DNA of 64,000 nucleotides from JACDAN01 sp963847235 (GCA_963847235.1 CAWJYU010000004.1:186001-250000); one strand, 5' to 3'. Numbered from the stretch's first letter, positions 26,090-34,760 are shown. Notes: generated by a model from the letters alone, not told the origin. Made by a program: numbers and translations.

Positions 26090-27090
26090 GCCGGATCGCG
26101 CTCGACGGGGTTCGCAAGCGCTTCGGCGAGACGACGGCGCTGGACGGCGTCGACCTCGAGGCAACGGACGGCGAGCTCCTCGTCGTCGTCGGCCCCTCGG
26201 GCTGCGGGAAGAGCACGCTCCTCCGGTGCGTTGCGGGACTGGAGGCCGTCGACGAGGGAACGATCAGGATCGGCGACCGCGACGTGACGCAGGTGAGACC
26301 GGCCGCGCGCAACGTGTCGATGGTCTTCCAGAGCTACGCGCTCTTCCCGCACCTGACGGTCCGCGAGAACATCGCCTTCGGCCTGGTGGTGCGCGAGGAG
26401 CCGAAGCAGGTCGTGCGCGAACGCGTCGCGGAGGCGTCCGAGCTCGTCGGGGTCGTGGACTTCCTCGAGCGCCGCCCGTACGAGCTCTCCGGCGGCGAGC
26501 GCCAACGTGTCGCGCTCGCCCGGGCGCTCGTGCGACGGCCCGACGCATTCCTCCTCGACGAGCCCCTCTCCAACCTCGACGCGGGCACGCGGGTGCAGAT
26601 GCGCACCGAGCTCCGGCGGCTCCACCGGGAGATCGGATCGACGATGGTGCACGTCACGCACGACCAGGTCGAGGCGCTGACCCTCGGGGACAGGATCGCG
26701 GTGCTCGACGCCGGCCGCGTCCGGCAGGTGGGGACGCCCGACGAGGTCTACGGGCGGCCGCGCGACCGCTTCGTCGCGGGCTTCCTCGGCAGCCCGGCGA
26801 TGAACTTCCTCGGCCACGAGGCGGCAAGCCGGTTCTACGAGATCCCCGAGGGGACGGTGCTCGGAGTCCGGCCGGAGCACGTCAGGCTCGGGACGGACGG
26901 TGTGCCGACCCGAGTCGACCTCGTCGAGGTGGCGGGAAGCGATGCGTACGTCCATCTCGACCGCGGGCTGGTCGCGCGGGTTCCGGCGCACTCGCGGCCG
27001 GCGGAGGGCGCAGGAGTGGGGGCAGGCTTCGATCGCGAGGCCACGCACCTCTTCGACGAGTCGACCGGCGAGCGGCGGGAGTGGCCCTGA
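26086..27090 (+). CDS. ABC importer ATPase, MsmX/UgpC type
   Basis: A 334-residue ATPase with Walker A GPSGCGKST at about residue 36, Q-loop VFQSYALFPH, signature LSGGERQRVALARAL, Walker B FLLDEPLSNLD, and H-loop VTHDQVEA. The C-terminal third is a TOBE-like regulatory domain containing GVRPEHVRLG. It energises the neighbouring permeases. ATG at 26086 overlaps the permease stop, and the next permease begins inside its 3' end, so the operon order is unusual: binding protein, MalG-type, ATPase, MalF-type. Confidence 0.92.
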   Translation: MSRIALDGVRKRFGETTALDGVDLEATDGELLVVVGPSGCGKSTLLRCVAGLEAVDEGTIRIGDRDVTQVRPAARNVSMVFQSYALFPHLTVRENIAFGLVVREEPKQVVRERVAEASELVGVVDFLERRPYELSGGERQRVALARALVRRPDAFLLDEPLSNLDAGTRVQMRTELRRLHREIGSTMVHVTHDQVEALTLGDRIAVLDAGRVRQVGTPDEVYGRPRDRFVAGFLGSPAMNFLGHEAASRFYEIPEGTVLGVRPEHVRLGTDGVPTRVDLVEVAGSDAYVHLDRGLVARVPAHSRPAEGAGVGAGFDREATHLFDESTGERREWP

Positions 27091-27986
27091 CCGAGCGGCG
27101 TCAGGTCTTCCTCATGCTCGCGCCGTACGTCTTCGGCCTCGTCGCGCTGGTCGCGCTGCCGGCGCTCGTCACCTTCGGCCTGGCCTTCACGGAGTACGAC
27201 TTGATCCGCTCACCCAACTTCAACGGGCTCGACAACTTCCGCGAGCTGTTGGACGACGAGATCTTCGGGATCGCTCTGAAGAACTCGCTCGTCTTCGCTG
27301 CGATCGCCGTGCCGCTCCGCCTCGTCGGCGCGCTCGGCCTGGCGCTTCTGCTGCACCGCCGGTTCACCGGCGTCGGCACCTACCGCTCGTCCGCCGCGCT
27401 TCCGACCGTGATCCCGGACATCGCGTACGGGCTCGTCTGGCTCTGGCTCTTCAACCCGCTCTACGGGCCGATCAACCTGCTCCTCCGCTGGCAGGGCGAC
27501 AGCCCGACCACGACGGCGTGGGGCGTCCAGCCGCCGCAGTGGCTGACCCATCCGAACGACGCCCGTGCAGCGATCATCATCATGAGCCTGTTCACGATCG
27601 GTGAGGGCTTCGTGATCCTCCTCGTCACCCGGCAGGGCCTGCCGACGGAGCTCTACGACCTGGCCGCACTGGAGGACGCGACAGCGTGGGGGCTCTTCAG
27701 GCGCGTGACCCTTCCGCTGATGGCGCCGATCCTCCTCCTGCTGTTCGCGCGCGACACGATCTACAGCCTCCAGTGGACGTTCGTCCCGGCGCTCGTCGTG
27801 ACCGAGGGCGGCCCACCGGAGTTCTCGACGACGTACGTGCCGCTGTTCGTCTACCGGAACGCGTTCGAGTTCCTGCGCTACGGCTACGCGTCCGCCGCCA
27901 CGCTGGTGATGTTCGTGCTGACGGCGCTGATCGTGTGGCTGCAGTGGCGCATCGTGCGCCGCTGGCGCAAGGGCTTCGCCGTCTAG
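27081..27986 (+). CDS. ABC importer permease, MalF/UgpA type
   Basis: A 301-residue permease with about six membrane segments. The ATPase-docking loop reads LAALEDATAWGLFRRVTLPL, and the N-terminal part (LMLAPYVFGLVALVALPAL) is typical of MalF/UgpA-class subunits. GTG at 27081 lies within the end of the ATPase gene (10-base overlap). It closes the importer operon and is followed by a 76-bp palindromic element separating it from the converging PafBC-like gene. Confidence 0.88.
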   Translation: MALTERRQVFLMLAPYVFGLVALVALPALVTFGLAFTEYDLIRSPNFNGLDNFRELLDDEIFGIALKNSLVFAAIAVPLRLVGALGLALLLHRRFTGVGTYRSSAALPTVIPDIAYGLVWLWLFNPLYGPINLLLRWQGDSPTTTAWGVQPPQWLTHPNDARAAIIIMSLFTIGEGFVILLVTRQGLPTELYDLAALEDATAWGLFRRVTLPLMAPILLLLFARDTIYSLQWTFVPALVVTEGGPPEFSTTYVPLFVYRNAFEFLRYGYASAATLVMFVLTALIVWLQWRIVRRWRKGFAV

Positions 27987-27988
27987 GC

Positions 27989-28064
27989 CAAGTAACACTC
28001 TGTTACAAGGCCCTGGAAGGCGCTCGACAAGCGGCCCGGGGCGCTAGTAACAGTCTGTTACTAG
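27989..28064. repeat. 76-bp paired-palindrome element, copy 1
   Basis: Two hairpins 34 bases apart. The first (27989-28009) has arms GTAACA and TGTTAC around CTC and is flanked by CAAG on both sides. The second (28044-28064) has arms CTAGTAACA and TGTTACTAG around GTC. It fills the gap between two convergent stop codons (27986 and 28066) and may also act as a two-way terminator. The same layout and exact length recur at 37626-37701; a related form lies inside queA. Confidence 0.8.
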
Positions 28065-28065
28065 C

Positions 28066-30078
28066 CTAGCCGCGCGTTGCCGCTGCGACCCGCGAGACGC
28101 CGAGCTCGCGGGCGAGCTGCTTCGCACGGCCCGCGACGCGCTTCCTCAGATCAGGCTCGAGCACGACCGCCTCACCGCGGAAGGAGAGGATCTCGCCGAC
28201 GAGCCACTCCTCGCCCGCCGTCGTCTCCCGCACGGCCGAGCCGTCGGCGAGCGGAATCGCGCCGCGCTCGACCTCCCAGCGCGCGACCTCCGGCGAGTAC
28301 CAGATCCGCACGGGTCTCGTCCCTTCGAATTCGTGCGGGTCGAAGCCCTCGCGCGGCTCGAAGCGCTCACGAAGCTTCTTCGCGCTGCGGATGCGGTCGA
28401 GCCGGAAGCTGCGCTCTCCGTCCTTGTCGCGGTCCCACGTGTGGACGTACCAGTACGGCAGCCGGCGCTCGAGGCGGTAGGGCTCGACCGTTCGTGTCGT
28501 CGAGTCCCTGTCGCCCTCCTTGAGGTGCTCGATGTCGACAAGCTTCCGCTGGTTGATCGCATCGCTGAAGGTCGTGACGAGATCGACCTCGGAGCGAGAC
28601 ACGTCAGGCTCCGGCGTCTGTGCCAGCTCGAACGCACCGAAGGTCTCCTCGAGCTTCTTGCGGACGCGGTCCAGCGGCGTATGCGAATCGGCGGCGATCA
28701 TCGGCCCGACGAACTCCAGCGCCAGGCGGATCGCGCGGGCCTCGAGCGGCGTCAGCCTCGGCGGCGCGCGGAACGTGTCGCCGAAGAGCTCCTTGTCGAC
28801 GTGGACGTGGTCGCCGCGCAGCTCGGCGTAGACCGCGTAGCAGCCGCCTCCGAAGTTCACGAGGTTCAGCAGCGACAGATGCTCCTCGAGCGCCTCGGGC
28901 GGGATGCGGAAGCGCTCGCTCAGCTCCGCGGCCGGGATGTCCGTGCTCGTGCTGTCCCCGCAGCGGTCGAGGAGGTAGGCGAGCAGCGCCTGGAGGAGGC
29001 CGAAGCGCTCCGGCGCCACCGGGGAGCCGGGTCGCTCGAGCGGCTCCAGAGCCTTCTGCACGGCCTCCTTCGCGAGCGACGGCGGGTCCGCCTCGTGCCG
29101 CTCGCGGGCGAGCTCGAGCGCGGCCTTCACCTCCCGGCGGAGCGCCGGCGGCGAGACCGGGACGGCACGGCCGTCCTGGCGCAGGATCCAACGGACGAGC
29201 GGCTCGAGGCTCGCGTACTGCGTGACGAAGACGCCGTCCTCGATCCGCCCGGCCCGGCCGTAGACGCGCTCCACCCACCAGGCCGTGTCTCCGCCGACCT
29301 CGACCCGCGCCTCGCCGACCAGATCGCCGATCTGCCAGTGTGCGCGTCCACGGTGCGCCTCGACGTCGAAGTCCTCGGGGAGCCGGAAGTCGCGCTCGCG
29401 CCGGGTCGCCAGCCGGATCTCGCCGCGGATCCGGGAGATGCGAAACGTTCGGTTCGCGTCGCGGTCGTGGTCCCGGCCGATCACGTACCAGCGGCCGGCG
29501 TCGATCAGGAGAGCGTACGGGTCGATCGTCCGCTCCTGCTCTTTGTTCCTCGAGATGGCGTGGTAGTTGAACTTGACCGTGCGCTGCTTCGAGATCGCGC
29601 CCTCGAGCTTTGCGAGCCGGCCGGGCGTCTCGGGCGAGTAGTCCACCTCGCGAATCTCCACCCGGTCGGCGGCGCCGCTGGGTGGCCGCTCGAAGGCGGG
29701 CCGTCCGAGAGCGAGGTTCTGGAGCGCGAGCCGGAGCGGCTCGGCGTACGCGAAGCGTCCCTCCAGCAGGAAGAACGCGGTCTGGAGCGCCGCCAGCTCG
29801 TCGTCGGTGAGCTCGAGCTCCCCGAGGAAGTAGCGCTCGGAGCGGAGCGTGTAGAGCTCCTCGCCCGTGAACTCGTCCCGCTGCGAGTCGAGCGGCACGC
29901 CCAGGGCGAGCAGCTCGGCGCGGTCGGAGTAGAACCGGCGGGCGAACGCCTCGTCCGACATCTCCGAGTAGCCCTCGACGTTTCCCTTGACGTCGCGCGC
30001 GGTGAGCGCACGTCTCTCCGCCATCAGAAAGGCGACGAGGGAGAGCTGTCGGATCAGCTTGTCGGTGTCGTGCGACAC
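28066..30078 (-). CDS. Fused PafB-PafC-like WYL-domain transcriptional regulator
   Basis: A 670-residue protein made of two tandem HTH-WYL units. Unit 1 has a winged helix in residues 1-60 and a WYL core with RTVKFNYHAIS and RWYVIGRDHDRD. Unit 2 begins near residue 350 (LLAYLLDRCGD...AAELSERFRIP) with a WYL core RKLVDIEHLKEGD and PYWYVHTWDRD. In many actinobacteria PafB and PafC are separate genes next to the proteasome accessory locus and act together as a DNA-damage response activator; fused forms are known. No pup/paf genes are nearby here. Inverted repeats lie upstream of its start. Confidence 0.85.
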   Translation of the reverse strand: MSHDTDKLIRQLSLVAFLMAERRALTARDVKGNVEGYSEMSDEAFARRFYSDRAELLALGVPLDSQRDEFTGEELYTLRSERYFLGELELTDDELAALQTAFFLLEGRFAYAEPLRLALQNLALGRPAFERPPSGAADRVEIREVDYSPETPGRLAKLEGAISKQRTVKFNYHAISRNKEQERTIDPYALLIDAGRWYVIGRDHDRDANRTFRISRIRGEIRLATRRERDFRLPEDFDVEAHRGRAHWQIGDLVGEARVEVGGDTAWWVERVYGRAGRIEDGVFVTQYASLEPLVRWILRQDGRAVPVSPPALRREVKAALELARERHEADPPSLAKEAVQKALEPLERPGSPVAPERFGLLQALLAYLLDRCGDSTSTDIPAAELSERFRIPPEALEEHLSLLNLVNFGGGCYAVYAELRGDHVHVDKELFGDTFRAPPRLTPLEARAIRLALEFVGPMIAADSHTPLDRVRKKLEETFGAFELAQTPEPDVSRSEVDLVTTFSDAINQRKLVDIEHLKEGDRDSTTRTVEPYRLERRLPYWYVHTWDRDKDGERSFRLDRIRSAKKLRERFEPREGFDPHEFEGTRPVRIWYSPEVARWEVERGAIPLADGSAVRETTAGEEWLVGEILSFRGEAVVLEPDLRKRVAGRAKQLARELGVSRVAAATRG

Positions 30079-30146
30079 GGCGGCCTATTCTTGCCGATCC
30101 GACCGCGGCCCCCGAGTCAGCCCCGCCGCGTTGCCCCCCAAGGCAA

Positions 30147-30167
30147 GTTACAAACCGACTTTGTAAC
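30147..30167. promoter_or_regulatory. Inverted repeat GTTACAAA/TTTGTAAC
   Basis: Perfect 8-bp arms (30147-30154 and 30160-30167) around CCGAC, in the region between the divergent PafBC-like gene and the small protein at 30275. Its size and location fit an operator. It resembles but is not the same as the GTAACA/TGTTAC repeat family, since the arm order is reversed. Confidence 0.45.
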
Positions 30168-30214
30168 AGCGTCCCGAACTTGGTTATGCTCCCGCCGGAG
30201 ATGCGGTGAAGAAG

Positions 30215-30235
30215 CTGTTAAAGCGCGCTTAACAG
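30215..30235. promoter_or_regulatory. Inverted repeat CTGTTAA/TTAACAG
   Basis: Seven-base arms (30215-30221 and 30229-30235) around AGCGCGC, 40 bases upstream of the ATG at 30275. A likely regulatory site for the plus-strand gene, possibly read by the divergent WYL regulator. Confidence 0.4.
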
Positions 30236-30274
30236 ACATTTGCGGGTGCTTAATCGAGGAGCTGATACTTAGAG

Positions 30275-30718
30275 ATGGACGCCCAGAAGCTCGCAATCCA
30301 GAACCGTATGTATCAGTACTCACGGGCGATTTATCGCTCGATCAAAGATCTCATCGACCCGCATGTCTCTCGTGACACGCAGCTCGAGTACCGCCGCGCG
30401 GTGCTCGCCGCGTGCGAGGACACGATGGAGCGCCTGGCGCGCGACCCGCTCTACTTCGCCAAGCCGGAACGGGCGCTTTTCCAGGACATTCGCCGCTACT
30501 TCCCGATCCGGGCGCAGGCGCAGGTCGCCTGGGCGGTCGAGGAGGGGGTGACTGCCGCGGTCGCCTTCATCACGGAGCAGATCGAGGCCGGCGCCTTCGA
30601 CGGCGGCGTCCCTCGCTGCAGGGCGACGACCCGCAAGGGCAAGCCGTGCCAGCGCACCCCGCTGCCCGAGCGGGAGTACTGCCCGAGCCACCAGCACCTG
30701 GCAGACGCCGCCGCCTAG
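30275..30718 (+). CDS. Small protein with C-terminal Cys/His zinc-binding-like motif
   Basis: A 147-residue protein. Residues 1-105 are predicted helical (MYQYSRAIYRSIKDLIDPH, DTQLEYRRAVLAACEDTMER). The end carries CRATTRKGKPCQRTPLP followed by EYCPSH, a C-x6-8-C-x(n)-C-x2-H pattern seen in small zinc-binding tails such as DUF5763-like segments. No enzymatic motif is visible. It is preceded by two inverted repeats and is transcribed away from the PafBC-like regulator, so a link to that regulon is possible. Function unknown. Confidence 0.7.
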   Translation: MDAQKLAIQNRMYQYSRAIYRSIKDLIDPHVSRDTQLEYRRAVLAACEDTMERLARDPLYFAKPERALFQDIRRYFPIRAQAQVAWAVEEGVTAAVAFITEQIEAGAFDGGVPRCRATTRKGKPCQRTPLPEREYCPSHQHLADAAA

Positions 30719-30758
30719 CTCGCCGCTTCCTTCACCCGGCTGACGTCGTTCCTCGGCG

Positions 30759-31424
30759 TTAGGACGTCACTCGTCGCGCATACGCGTTCTCGTAGCCGGC
30801 TTCGGCTGCATCCGAGACCGCATCCTGCGCCGCGCCGATCGTCGGGTAGACGCCGCTGAAGACGACGTAGTAGCCGGGATGGAGGCTGGCGAACTCCGAC
30901 GAGTCGATGACGCCGACCTCGTCCAGACCGGCGCGGATTGCCTCGCGGGCTCTGCCGACGGCCTGCGGCCGCCCTGCGGAGGTCGGGAGCGACACGAGGA
31001 CGAGCGTCCAGCCGTTGCGGTCCTGCGGCCACTCGATCAGGGCTCGCCGTGTCGGGCGTGGCCGTCGCGTCGTGGTCGTTTGGCTGGTTTGCGTCGGGAC
31101 CGTTGCGGCCGGCCCGGTCGTCGCGACGCTCTCCGTCGTCGGCACCGTCGGGAGCGGCGCGGTGTCGCCGACGACCGTCGTGCTCGCAGCGCTGCTCGCG
31201 TCGCGCGTCCACCAGATCGCGCCGGCGGCGGCGATCACTGCGACGACGAGCGCCAGGAGCGAGGGCCAGATCCAGTCTCCGGGATACCAGCGCAGACGCC
31301 GCTGCCAGCCGCTCGCGAGCGTTGGCACGACTCCAGCGCCCCGCAGCCGGAGCCCGCACTCGACGCAGTACTCCTGGAGCGGCTCGACGGTCGCGCCGCA
31401 GCGCGGGCACGTCGTGTCGCTCAC
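30759..31424 (-). CDS. Zinc-ribbon membrane protein with SPOR-like C-terminus
   Basis: The 221-residue protein starts with a zinc ribbon (CPRCG and CVECG, residues 6-26). One membrane helix follows at about 51-72, then a Thr/Pro-rich linker, and a C-terminal domain of about 75 residues (WTLVLVSLPTS...YYVVFSGVYPTIGAAQDA) that resembles SPOR peptidoglycan-binding domains. The ribbon would face the cytoplasm and the SPOR-like part the wall. It overlaps the next minus-strand gene by four bases and so forms a pair with it. Confidence 0.7.
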   Translation of the reverse strand: MSDTTCPRCGATVEPLQEYCVECGLRLRGAGVVPTLASGWQRRLRWYPGDWIWPSLLALVVAVIAAAGAIWWTRDASSAASTTVVGDTAPLPTVPTTESVATTGPAATVPTQTSQTTTTRRPRPTRRALIEWPQDRNGWTLVLVSLPTSAGRPQAVGRAREAIRAGLDEVGVIDSSEFASLHPGYYVVFSGVYPTIGAAQDAVSDAAEAGYENAYARRVTS

Positions 31425-31936
31425 GGCTTCCGGCCGGCGGCGGCGACTGCGTCGGCGTCGACGGGCTCGCCGTCCGGTTCTGTGTCCTCGGGAAGCTCGG
31501 GCGCCGCGTCAACCGCGGTTCCGCAGCTGCCGCAGAACCGGATGCCGGCGGGGAGCGGCGAGCCGCACCGAGCGCAGGCGACAACAGGCCTCGGGCCTGC
31601 GGGGCGTCCGCAGTTCTGGCAGAAGTGCGCGCCCCACGGGATCGGTGCGCCGCACTCGCAGCGTGGACCGCGGCTCGTGGCCGCTGCGAGCAGCGAGTCG
31701 ATCTCGCCGATGCGGTCGTCGATGGAGACAAGCGTCCGGCAGCGGTCCGTGACGAGCTCGACGCGGAACCGGTCGAGACGGAACATCTCGTAGACGATCC
31801 CGCCGAGGTCGCGGACGAGCTGCTCGCGCTCGCTGATCAGCGCGCGACGCTCGCGCTTGAGCATGCCGGGTGAGGCCGCGCGTCGGGGCGCCGCGTCCGC
31901 CGAGCGGGAACGCCTGAACGGCCAAAACCTTGCCAC
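31421..31936 (-). CDS. Double zinc-ribbon protein
   Basis: A 171-residue protein with a basic N-terminus, a helical segment (MLKRERRALISEREQLVRD) and two zinc ribbons: CECGAPIPWGAHFCQNCG and CARCGSPLPAGIRFCGSCG. An acidic tail follows. The stop overlaps the start of the membrane zinc-ribbon gene, suggesting the products work together. No enzymatic domain is visible; the ribbons are probably protein- or nucleic-acid-binding. Confidence 0.7.
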   Translation of the reverse strand: MARFWPFRRSRSADAAPRRAASPGMLKRERRALISEREQLVRDLGGIVYEMFRLDRFRVELVTDRCRTLVSIDDRIGEIDSLLAAATSRGPRCECGAPIPWGAHFCQNCGRPAGPRPVVACARCGSPLPAGIRFCGSCGTAVDAAPELPEDTEPDGEPVDADAVAAAGRKP

Positions 31937-31985
31937 CTATCGAATCTAGCGAACGCGGATGAGAGCCAAGCCCTGCGGCCGCGAA

Positions 31986-33413
31986 CTAGAGGTCGATGAC
32001 CACGAGCCGCTCGTCCGTCAGCTCGCGGACGGCGTACGCGGGGCCCTCCTTCGTGTTCCCGGACTCCTTGACGCCGCCGTACGGCATCTGGTCGGCCCGG
32101 AACGTCGGTGCCTCGTTGACCGTGACGCCGCCGAACTCGAGCTCCTGCGCCGCCTTCATCGCGGTCTGCAGGCTCCCGGTGAAGATCCCGCCCTGCAGAC
32201 CGTAGTTCGTGCCGTTGGCGAGCTCGATCGCCTCGTCGATGGTGTCGTAGCGGTTGACGGTGACGACCGGGCCGAAGACCTCTTCGCAGGACACCTTGAG
32301 CTCGGGCCGGGCGTTCACGATCACGGTCGGCCGGACGAGGTCGCCGTCGACCTCGCCGCCGGTGAGGATCTCGGCGCCGCCGGATCGCGCCTCGTCGATC
32401 CACTCCAGGATCCGGTCGCGGGCGTCGTCGTCGATCACGGGGCCTACGTCGGTGTCCTCATCCGCGGGGTCGCCGAGCTTCAGCGCCTCGACCTTCGGCA
32501 CCAGCGCGGAGACGAACTCGTCGTAGACGCCGTCCTGCACGTAGACCCGTTGGATCGAGATGCAGCTCTGACCGGCGAAGGAGAAGCCGTGCTGCGCTGT
32601 CGCCGCGACGGCGGCGTCCAGATCGGCGTCGGCCTCGACGATCAGCGGCGTCGAGTTGCCGAGCTCGAGGTTGACGCGCTTCCTGGGCGAGCGCTCGGCG
32701 AGCTTCCAGCCGACGCCGCTCGAGCCCGTGAAGGTGATGACCTTGACGCGCTCGTCCTCGACCAGGACGTCGCCGATCTCCGACGACGGGCCGACGAGGA
32801 CGTTCAGCCATCCGGGCGGAAGGCCGGCCTCGTCTTCCAGCTCGGCCAGGAGCAGCGCGGACATCGGCGTCTGGCTCGCAGGCTTCAGCACGACGGCGCA
32901 CCCCGCGGCGAGCGAGGGCGCGATCTTGTGAGCGACGAGGTTGAGCGGGAAGTTGAAGGGGCTGATCGCACCGACGACGCCGAGCGGGCGCCTGAGGGTG
33001 AACGCGAGCTTCCCCTCGCCCGCCTGGGACGCGTCCATCGGGACCATGTCGCCGGCGAGCTTCCGGGCCTCGACCGCGGAGAACGTGTAGGTCGACATGG
33101 CCCGCTGAGCTTCGATCCGCGCAGCCTTCATCGGCTTGCCCGCCTCGTCCGAGATCAGCCGCGCCACCTCGTCGTGGCGCCGTCCGAGCGCGCCTGCGAC
33201 GCGGACGAGGATCTCGGCCCGCTTGTGGGCCGGCAGCGGCTCCTCCATCGCGGCGGCCGCCGCATCGACCGCGCGCCGCGTTTCGTCGGCGCCCGCCTTC
33301 GCGACCCGGCCGACGACCTCGCTCGAGTAGGGCGAGCGCACCTCCTGCCACTCGCCGGTCTCGACCCACTCGCCGGCGATCAGCAGCTTTCTCTCGGTCG
33401 CGGTGACCGCCAT
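31986..33413 (-). CDS. NAD(P)-dependent aldehyde dehydrogenase
   Basis: A 475-residue ALDH: cofactor loop AISPFNFPLNLVAHK, Glu in NLELGNSTPLIVE (Gly-Asn instead of the common Gly-Gly), nucleophile in FSFAGQSCISIQRVYV, and EEVFGPVVTV. The SPFNFP and GQSCISIQR wording is closest to lactaldehyde, succinate-semialdehyde or non-phosphorylating glyceraldehyde-phosphate dehydrogenase branches. Substrate is not resolved. A TAGGCT hexamer (33426-33421) lies seven bases before its ATG, suggesting a leaderless transcript divergent from the cyclase gene. Confidence 0.87.
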   Translation of the reverse strand: MAVTATERKLLIAGEWVETGEWQEVRSPYSSEVVGRVAKAGADETRRAVDAAAAAMEEPLPAHKRAEILVRVAGALGRRHDEVARLISDEAGKPMKAARIEAQRAMSTYTFSAVEARKLAGDMVPMDASQAGEGKLAFTLRRPLGVVGAISPFNFPLNLVAHKIAPSLAAGCAVVLKPASQTPMSALLLAELEDEAGLPPGWLNVLVGPSSEIGDVLVEDERVKVITFTGSSGVGWKLAERSPRKRVNLELGNSTPLIVEADADLDAAVAATAQHGFSFAGQSCISIQRVYVQDGVYDEFVSALVPKVEALKLGDPADEDTDVGPVIDDDARDRILEWIDEARSGGAEILTGGEVDGDLVRPTVIVNARPELKVSCEEVFGPVVTVNRYDTIDEAIELANGTNYGLQGGIFTGSLQTAMKAAQELEFGGVTVNEAPTFRADQMPYGGVKESGNTKEGPAYAVRELTDERLVVIDL

Positions 33414-33425
33414 AACATGAAGCCT

Positions 33426-34760
33426 ATGCCTCCCGAGACGCGCTACGCCAAGAGCGGTGACGTCAACATCGCGTACCAGGTCGTCGGCGACGGCCCGCTC
33501 GATCTCGTCCTCGTCCACGGCTGGGTCCAGAGCTTCGACCCGGGTTGGGAGCTGGAGGAGATCAAGCGCTTCTATCTCCGGTTGGCGTCGTTTTCCCGCC
33601 TGATCATGTTCGACAAACGGGGCATCGGGCTCTCGGATCGGGTCTCGACCGACGACCTCCCGACTCTCGAGACTCGGATGGACGACATGCGAGCGGTGAT
33701 GGATGCGGTTGGCTCGGAACGAGCCGCGGTGCTCGGCCACTCCGAGGGCGCGACGATGTGCGCGCTCTTCGCAGCCACGTATCCCCAACGGACGAGGGCA
33801 CTAGTGATGGTGGGTGGCTCGGCGAGGACGCGGTGGGCGCCGGACTATCCGGTCGGCGCGATCGAGGAGGCGCTCGAGGAGCTGGAGCGATCGATTCTCG
33901 AGGACTGGGGCGTCGACGCGATGCGCCCGCTCCTTCAGCGGCTCGCGCCTTCCATCGCCGACGACGAGGAGCAGATTCGAGCCTACGCGCGCGCCGCCTC
34001 TCGCGCCGCGAGCCCGGCGGCTGCTGCGTCGCTGACCCGGATGACCCGAATGAACGACATCCGTAACGTGCTGCCAGCGATTCGAGTCCCGACGCTGGTG
34101 CTACACCGCGCGGACGAGGAGCTCGCCGACGCGAGCCGTTATCTGGGCGAGCGGATACCGGGAGCGAAGGTCGTCGAGCTGCCGGGCAACGACCACATGC
34201 CCTGGCTGGGCGACCACGAAAGCGTTCTCGACGAGATCGAGGAGTTCCTGACCGGCGTGCGGCCACATCCGGCGTTCGATCGCGTCCTGGCGACGGTCCT
34301 CTTCACGGACATCGTCGGTTCGACCGAGCGGGCGGCAGAGCTGGGCGACCGCCGCTGGAAGGAGCTGCTTGACCAGCACAACGCGGTCATCCGCACCGAG
34401 CTCGGCCGTTTCCGCGGCCGCGAGCTGAGCACCGCCGGCGACAGCTTTCTGGCGACGTTCGACGGCCCGGCTCGCGCGATTGCGTGCGCGGCGTCGATCC
34501 GCGACCAGGTCCGCCTGCTCGGCCTGGAGGTCCGGGCCGGCCTTCACACCGGTGAGCTCGAGCTCGACGGATCGGAGATCCGAGGCATCGCCGTCCACAC
34601 CGGTGCCCGGGTGGCGGCAAAGGCAGGGCCCGGCGAGGTGTTGACCTCGAGCACCGTCAAGGATCTCGTCGCCGGCTCGGGGCTCGAGTTCGCCGACCGC
34701 GGGACGCACGAGCTCAAGGGCGTTCCCGGCGAGTGGCGGCTCTTCGCCGTGCAGCAGTGA
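33426..34760 (+). CDS. Alpha/beta-hydrolase fused to class III nucleotide cyclase domain
   Basis: A 444-residue chimera. Residues 1-275 form an alpha/beta-hydrolase (VLVHGW oxyanion loop, nucleophile elbow GHSEGA at about residue 104, late His in GNDHMPWLGDH). Residues 285-440 are a class III adenylate/guanylate cyclase homology domain starting ATVLFTDIVGSTERAAEL with the metal Asp, then TAGDSFLATFDGPARAI and GLHTGELE. Such fusions occur in actinobacteria. The ATG at 33426 lies seven bases after TAACAT; an in-frame ATG at 33417 is less likely. The stop overlaps the start of a second, disrupted copy. Confidence 0.87.
   Translation: MPPETRYAKSGDVNIAYQVVGDGPLDLVLVHGWVQSFDPGWELEEIKRFYLRLASFSRLIMFDKRGIGLSDRVSTDDLPTLETRMDDMRAVMDAVGSERAAVLGHSEGATMCALFAATYPQRTRALVMVGGSARTRWAPDYPVGAIEEALEELERSILEDWGVDAMRPLLQRLAPSIADDEEQIRAYARAASRAASPAAAASLTRMTRMNDIRNVLPAIRVPTLVLHRADEELADASRYLGERIPGAKVVELPGNDHMPWLGDHESVLDEIEEFLTGVRPHPAFDRVLATVLFTDIVGSTERAAELGDRRWKELLDQHNAVIRTELGRFRGRELSTAGDSFLATFDGPARAIACAASIRDQVRLLGLEVRAGLHTGELELDGSEIRGIAVHTGARVAAKAGPGEVLTSSTVKDLVAGSGLEFADRGTHELKGVPGEWRLFAVQQ

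Noticed and set aside
30144..30170. Fourth copy of the GTAACA/TGTTAC element
   Set aside because: The arms are GTTACAAA/TTTGTAAC with a five-base spacer, the reverse arm order, and there is no second hairpin or CAAG flank at the family spacing. Treated as an operator-like repeat instead.
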